Of a stretch of DNA of 64,000 bases, positions 59,825-64,000 are shown piece by piece. The stretch covers positions 1-64,000 of the forward strand of contig NZ_CP044218.1 in assembly GCF_008727715.1 (NCBI RefSeq), in the 5' to 3' direction. A program made the position numbers and the translations under genes. The notes under the pieces are model-generated. The model made no database searches. It saw nothing but the letters and a program-made list of their open reading frames with translations, and had not been told where the DNA came from. The DNA comes from Mesorhizobium terrae (GTDB taxonomy: Bacteria > Pseudomonadota > Alphaproteobacteria > Rhizobiales > Rhizobiaceae). Each line of letters starts with the position of its first letter. Positions within the stretch are counted from its first letter, which is position 1.

Positions 59825-60346
59825 TCAGCGGCTATCGCGCTTGGCCTGCGCAACCTTGGTGGCTTGCGACACCCGACCCACTTCGCTGCGACGGGTCAGG
59901 TTTTCGGCCTTGGTGTTTTCCACGGCCCTCATGCCTTCGCCGGCGGTGTGGGTCGACCCGCCCTTGTTGGCCGCGACACGCGACTGGCGCAAGGCAAGGG
60001 CATTGCGCGCGTTGGCGATCAGCGCCTCGCGACCCGCCTTGCTGCGACGGCGTTCGGCCTCGCCATTGAGGCGGCGCATCGCCATCGCAAGCACCTCGAC
60101 CTTCAGCCGCGAGCCCGTGTCGTCGGCGGAGGGTCGTGCCCCCTTGGCCGCCGCCTTGCCGCGCATTTCGCGGCGACGGCGGGCCGCCTCCGACTGCGCC
60201 TTGTCGCGGCGCTCGCGCACCAGTTTGATCAGATCGGCGAGAGCCGTATCGGAAAGTTCCTGCACCTGCGGGTGACGGGATTGATCGACATGCGTCCGTT
60301 CGTCGGCGCTGAGCGCCCTCGCCTCGTCCTTGCGACTGTGAGCCAT
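59825..60346 (-). CDS. Basic hypothetical protein inside the cyd cluster
   Basis: I do not recognise this 173-residue protein. It is hydrophilic and rich in Arg, Lys and Ala, has no signal peptide or membrane helix, and is probably largely alpha-helical. It contains the segment HPQVQELSDTALADLIKLV, a basic stretch KAQSEAARRRREMRGKAAAKG, and a repeat-like region ALIANARNALALRQSRVAANK. An ATG at 60346 has GGGGAG six to seven bases upstream. It lies 59 bases from both cydA and cydB and should be cotranscribed with them. A role in bd oxidase assembly or a nucleic-acid role are both open. Confidence 0.7.
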   Translation of the reverse strand: MAHSRKDEARALSADERTHVDQSRHPQVQELSDTALADLIKLVRERRDKAQSEAARRRREMRGKAAAKGARPSADDTGSRLKVEVLAMAMRRLNGEAERRRSKAGREALIANARNALALRQSRVAANKGGSTHTAGEGMRAVENTKAENLTRRSEVGRVSQATKVAQAKRDSR

Positions 60347-60405
60347 CGTCAACTCCCCTTCGTTTCAAACCGCTTCCGATTTACCGGTACCGACCTTGCC
60401 TTGTT

Positions 60406-61767
60406 TCACTCCCCCGCAGCCTGCTGGGAAAGTGCCGCATTCATCGCGCCAGGCAGCGGCGAGGTGTCGCCGTCCTTGGCGGCTTTCAGCGCCAGATGCA
60501 CCAGTACGCCGAGATAGGCGACGAGCAGCAGCGCGTAGAGGATGAGATAGATGGCGAGCGTGAAGGCGACCTGACCGCCGGCGATGGGACCGACCGCGTC
60601 GGCGGTCTTCAGCACGCCGGTCACCAGCCAGGGCTGGCGACCGATCTCGGTGGTGTACCAGCCGGCCAGCGTCGCCACCCAGCCCGAGAGACCCATCGGC
60701 ACCATCAAGAGTGCCAGGGGCTGCGGCAGGCTCTGGCGCCGCCACAGGAAGAAACTCGCCGCCCACGATACCGCCAGCATGAGCAAGCCGGTGCCCACCA
60801 TGATGCGGAAACCCCAGAACACCGGGAAGACCGGCGGGTGGTTGCCCTCGAACTGGTCGAGGCCCGGCACGACGCCATCGGCGCTGTGGCGCAGGATCAG
60901 GCTGGCGCCGTTCGGGATGGTGATCTCGAATTTGTTTTCCTTGGTCTTCTCGTCGGGCAGCGCGAACAGCACCAGCGGGATGTTGGGACCGGTCTTCCAG
61001 TTGGCCTCCATGGCCGCGATCTTGGCGGGCTGATGCTCGAGCGTGTTGAGACCATGCTGGTCGCCGACGAAAATCTGGATTGGGATCAATACCGCGCCGA
61101 GAAAGACGCCGGTGCGCAGCGCTTTCCACATCGATTCCGAACGGTCGCCCCAGATGTAGCGCAGCGCCGAGAGACCTGCGACCAGGAAGGAGACGGTGAG
61201 GCCCGAGGCCAGCAGCATGTGCGTCAGGCGATAGGGCATGGACGGATTGAAAACGATCGCCCACCAGTCGACCGCATGGGCCTGGCCGTTGCGCATCTCG
61301 AAGCCGGTCGGCGTCTGCATCCAGGAATTCAGCGCGATGATCCAGAAGGCCGAGACCGTCGTGCCGAAGGCGACCAGGAAGGTGGCGAAGGTGTGCACGC
61401 GGTTCGACACGCGGCGGAAGCCGAACAGCATGATGCCGAGGAAGGCCGCCTCCAGGAAAAACGCGGTCAGCACCTCATAGGCAAGCAACGGGCCGGCGAT
61501 GTTGCCGACGGTTTCCATATAGCCCGGCCAGTTGGTGCCGAACTGGAAGCTCATGGTGATGCCGGTGACGACACCCATGGCGAAAGTGATGGCGAAGACC
61601 TTCACCCAGGTGAAGTAGGCGCGCATCCAGGCCGTGTCGCCGGTGACGTTGTATCGGTGCTTGAAGAAAAGAAGAACCCAGCCGAGGGCGATGGTGATGG
61701 TAGGAAAAAGGATGTGAAACGAAATATTGGCGCCGAACTGGATGCGCGACAACATGAGCGGGTCCAT
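60406..61767 (-). CDS. cydA: Cytochrome bd-type (CIO) ubiquinol oxidase subunit I
   Basis: CydA/CioA carries the haems and oxidises ubiquinol while reducing oxygen with high affinity. The 453-residue protein keeps the haem ligands His18 (ISFHILFP) and His183 (LTHMLLASG) and the proton-path glutamates near 98 and 106 (YEVLTAFFLEA). It is much shorter than E. coli CydA (522) and so lacks the long Q-loop insert, as in cyanide-insensitive oxidases. The GWYTTEIGRQPW motif is present. An AGGAG site precedes the ATG. It follows the PepSY-like gene by 133 bases. Confidence 0.96.
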   Translation of the reverse strand: MDPLMLSRIQFGANISFHILFPTITIALGWVLLFFKHRYNVTGDTAWMRAYFTWVKVFAITFAMGVVTGITMSFQFGTNWPGYMETVGNIAGPLLAYEVLTAFFLEAAFLGIMLFGFRRVSNRVHTFATFLVAFGTTVSAFWIIALNSWMQTPTGFEMRNGQAHAVDWWAIVFNPSMPYRLTHMLLASGLTVSFLVAGLSALRYIWGDRSESMWKALRTGVFLGAVLIPIQIFVGDQHGLNTLEHQPAKIAAMEANWKTGPNIPLVLFALPDEKTKENKFEITIPNGASLILRHSADGVVPGLDQFEGNHPPVFPVFWGFRIMVGTGLLMLAVSWAASFFLWRRQSLPQPLALLMVPMGLSGWVATLAGWYTTEIGRQPWLVTGVLKTADAVGPIAGGQVAFTLAIYLILYALLLVAYLGVLVHLALKAAKDGDTSPLPGAMNAALSQQAAGE

Positions 61768-61900
61768 GACGACTCCTGCTTGTATTCAATAAGGCAAAGC
61801 TACTCCTGCCCGACGGGCCCGTCAAAGCGGCTGTCCGCCGCGCGGCTCTGCGCCACGCGAGGCGCAAGGTCGCAGGTTTGGCGGGCTGCCGGCACACACA

Positions 61901-62161
61901 TTATTGCAGGTTCATCGGCGTTGCCGTGACAGGATCGTATTTGATTTCGACCTTGGCGCCGTCCTTGGTGAAGTAGGTGACGTCGTAACCCTTGTCGCTC
62001 CACTCGACGTCGGCGATGTAGGCGAAATCCGCGCGCTGCTCGACCAGGGCGACGAGCTCGGAAAGCTTCTTGGCGCCGCTCGGCGGCGGCTCCTTGGCCA
62101 AGGCGGCAAGGGTCGAGAACGCAAGCAGGGCAGCGGCTGCAACGGCCATCGTGGCGCGCAT
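61901..62161 (-). CDS. Exported PepSY-like protein
   Basis: The 86-residue product has a signal peptide (MRATMAVAAAALLAFSTLAALA) and a PepSY-type domain: KLSELVALVEQRADFAYIA, then VEWSDKGYDVTYFTKDG and VEIKYDPVTATP. Such small PepSY proteins are thought to inhibit proteases or bind ligands in the periplasm. The ATG at 62161 has GGAGG seven bases upstream. It precedes cydA on the same strand and may share its transcript. Confidence 0.8.
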   Translation of the reverse strand: MRATMAVAAAALLAFSTLAALAKEPPPSGAKKLSELVALVEQRADFAYIADVEWSDKGYDVTYFTKDGAKVEIKYDPVTATPMNLQ

Positions 62162-62400
62162 GGGCAATCCTCCAGACGGCACGCGCCATGCGCTTGCCGG
62201 AACTTACCCTCGCCCCACTCCCCTATAGCACAATTTCCGGGCGCCACGATCGTCCCAGTCATCGTGCCTGGACGACGGGCGGTCCGGTCAGTATGTCAGG
62301 AGATGTTCCGAAGTGTCAGCAGCGGCATTGACTTCGCGGCCGGCTGACCGACATTGAGCATTCACAATCGCAAATCCTTTCCAATCAGACCTTTGCCCCC

Positions 62401-63327
62401 ATGCAATCCGTCATCTCCGTTTCCGGTGTCTCGAAAACCTATGCCACCGGCTTCAGCGCGCTGAAGAACATCAATCTCGACATCAAGCGTGGTGAAATCT
62501 TCGCCCTGCTCGGCCCCAACGGCGCCGGCAAGACGACGCTGATTTCCATCATCTGCGGCATCGTCAACCGCTCGGGCGGCACGGTCACCGTGGACGGCCA
62601 CGACATCTCGAAGGACTATCGCGCCGCGCGCAGCCTGATCGGGCTGGTGCCGCAGGAACTGACGGTGGAATCCTTCGAGACCGTGCGCTCGGTGCTGGCC
62701 TTCAGCCGCGGCCTGTTCGGCAAGCCGGCCGACCCGGCCTTCATCGAGAAGACGCTCATGGACCTGTCGCTCTGGGACAAGCGCGATTCCAAGATCATCA
62801 CGCTGTCGGGCGGCATGAAGCGCCGGGTGATGATCGGCAAGGCGCTGTCGCACGAGCCGAAGATCCTGTTCCTTGACGAGCCGACCGCCGGCGTCGACGT
62901 GGAACTGCGCAAGGACATGTGGGCGCTGGTGCGGCGGCTGCGTGAATCCGGCGTCACCATCATCCTCACCACCCATTATATCGAGGAAGCCGAGGAGATG
63001 GCCGACCGCGTCGGCGTCATCAACAAGGGCGAAATCGTGCTGGTCGAGGAGAAGGCGGAACTGATGCGCAAGCTCGGCCGCAAGCTGCTCAAGCTGGAGC
63101 TGCGCACGCCGCTCACTGCGGTGCCCGCCGGTTTCGACGGCTATAATCTCGAGCTTTCCCAGAACGGCAACGAACTCACCTACACCTATGACAACCAGGC
63201 GGAACGGCCGGGCGTCGCCTCGCTGATCCGCGACCTCGACCAGGCCGGCATCCAGTTCCGCGACCTCAACACCGAAAACAGTTCACTGGAGGAGATTTTT
63301 GTCTCCCTGGTGAGGAGGCAGGCATGA
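62401..63327 (+). CDS. ABC-2 type exporter ATP-binding protein (YadG-like)
   Basis: The 308-residue protein drives an ABC-2 exporter. It has Walker [10 protein letters not shown] at 38-46, the signature LSGGM at 135-139, Walker B LFLDEP at 156-161 and the switch histidine in [19 protein letters not shown]-terminal extension of about 90 residues follows, as in YadG and DrrA. The stop overlaps the permease start as ATGA, so the two form a coupled pair. The substrate is unknown. No clear Shine-Dalgarno is seen before the ATG. Confidence 0.92.
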   Translation: MQSVISVSGVSKTYATGFSALKNINLDIKRGEIFALLGPNGAGKTTLISIICGIVNRSGGTVTVDGHDISKDYRAARSLIGLVPQELTVESFETVRSVLAFSRGLFGKPADPAFIEKTLMDLSLWDKRDSKIITLSGGMKRRVMIGKALSHEPKILFLDEPTAGVDVELRKDMWALVRRLRESGVTIILTTHYIEEAEEMADRVGVINKGEIVLVEEKAELMRKLGRKLLKLELRTPLTAVPAGFDGYNLELSQNGNELTYTYDNQAERPGVASLIRDLDQAGIQFRDLNTENSSLEEIFVSLVRRQA

Positions 63328-64000
63328 ACCATCGCGCCGTCTGGGCGATCTACAAGGTGGAAATGGCGCGCACGCTGCGCACCATCATGCAGAGCGTCAT
63401 CTCGCCCGTCATCTCGACCTCGCTCTATTTCGTGGTGTTCGGCGCCGCCATCGGCTCGCGCATCACGGAGGTGAACGGCGTCAGCTACGGCGCCTTCATC
63501 GTGCCGGGGCTGATCATGCTCACCCTGCTCACCCAGTCGATCTCCAACGCCTCCTTCGGCATCTATTTCCCGAAATTCGTCGGCACCATCTTCGAATTGC
63601 TGTCGGCGCCGGTTTCCTATCTGGAAGTGGTGATCGCCTATGTCGGGGCGGCAGCCACCAAGTCGATCGGCATCGGCCTGATCATCCTGGCAACCGCTTC
63701 GCTGTTCGTCGAACTCCACATCCAGCACCCGTTCTGGATGCTCGGCTTCCTGGTGCTGACGGCCGTCACCTTCTCGCTGTTCGGCTTCATCATCGGCATC
63801 TGGGCCAACGGCTTCGAACAGCTGCAGCTGATCCCGCTTCTGGTGGTGACACCGCTGACCTTCCTCGGCGGCTCGTTCTATTCGATCGACATGCTGCCGG
63901 GCGTGTGGCGCACGATCTCGCTGTTCAACCCGGTCGTCTATCTGGTCAGCGGCTTCCGCTGGGCCTTCTTCGGCCATGGCGACGTGTCGGTGGAGATCAG
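63324..64000 (+). CDS. ABC-2 type exporter permease (YadH-like), cut by window end
   Basis: The frame opens at the ATG of ATGAACCATCGCGCC, overlapping the ATPase stop by four bases, and stays open to the last base, giving about 225 residues of an expected 250-260. It begins [19 protein letters not shown] and shows several membrane helices (for example [20 protein letters not shown] and [12 protein letters not shown]), the family segment [17 protein letters not shown] and the late [19 protein letters not shown], typical of ABC-2 permeases. A GAGGAGG site lies just upstream. The C-terminus is missing from the window. Confidence 0.9.
   Translation, partial: MNHRAVWAIYKVEMARTLRTIMQSVISPVISTSLYFVVFGAAIGSRITEVNGVSYGAFIVPGLIMLTLLTQSISNASFGIYFPKFVGTIFELLSAPVSYLEVVIAYVGAAATKSIGIGLIILATASLFVELHIQHPFWMLGFLVLTAVTFSLFGFIIGIWANGFEQLQLIPLLVVTPLTFLGGSFYSIDMLPGVWRTISLFNPVVYLVSGFRWAFFGHGDVSVEI

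Overview
The window looks like the start of the main chromosome of a high-GC alphaproteobacterium of the order Hyphomicrobiales, most like Mesorhizobium or a close Phyllobacteriaceae/Brucellaceae relative. Position 1 is the start codon of dnaA, and dnaA-dnaN-recF-moeB-like lie in a row, as is known for Brucella-type chromosomes. Other markers fit: Irr next to fabA-fabB-fabI, a praR-like repressor between lnt and metK, and the miaB-phoH-ybeY-corC-lnt block. The genus is inferred from gene order and protein wording; no search was run.

Layout. 1-6.9 kb (+): replication genes, then an overlapping run of a MoeB/ThiF-like adenylyltransferase, a GNAT acetyltransferase and the two subunits of an AcnX (aconitase X) dehydratase. 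7-9.4 kb: a D-2-hydroxyacid dehydrogenase, a secreted SH3 protein and the iron regulator Irr. 9.5-12.1 kb (+): fabA-fabB-fabI for unsaturated and general fatty acid synthesis. 12.3-15 kb: a GGDEF/EAL protein with a degenerate GGDEF motif and an RsmC-like rRNA methyltransferase. 15-26.2 kb (-): gene-expression genes, with rimP-nusA-ylxR-infB closed by a terminator, then rbfA-truB, corA, and rpsO-pnp. 26.4-33.3 kb: a tricarboxylate-transport regulon, with tctCBA, a periplasmic binding protein and the divergent two-component pair tctD-tctE. 33.3-44 kb (-): a housekeeping run tsaB-rimI-plsC-miaB-phoH-ybeY-corC-lnt-praR-metK-trmB. 44-49.6 kb (-): malate synthase G, an orphan hydantoinase A-like protein and an acyltransferase-3 membrane protein. 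49.8-52.4 kb (-): a compact AT-rich cassette foreign to its surroundings, holding a Dam-type adenine methyltransferase, an orphan ParB-like protein and an unrecognised protein that looks like a decayed PD-(D/E)xK domain joined to a HEPN-like domain. 52.7-58.6 kb: a secreted protein, lepA (-), a TadE/TadG-like protein, a DUF1223 protein, a Met/Lys-rich exported peptide and exported MsrA. 58.7-62.2 kb (-): a PepSY-like protein, then cydA and cydB of a cyanide-insensitive-type bd oxidase with an unknown basic protein between them. 62.4 kb to the end (+): an ABC-2 exporter ATPase and permease, the permease cut by the window end.

How the parts work together. Most of the window is core machinery for replication, translation, tRNA modification, lipid synthesis and envelope maturation. 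The clearest environmental module is tctCBA with tctDE and the extra binding protein, which should sense and import tri- or dicarboxylates. The best candidate for an undescribed system is the three-gene AT-rich cassette at 49.8-52.4 kb. It has no integrase, transposase or phage structural gene beside it, and its content (methyltransferase, CTPase-like ParB fold, HEPN/nuclease-like fold) is typical of defence or DNA-conflict systems. No tRNA, rRNA, CRISPR array or insertion sequence was seen anywhere in the window.
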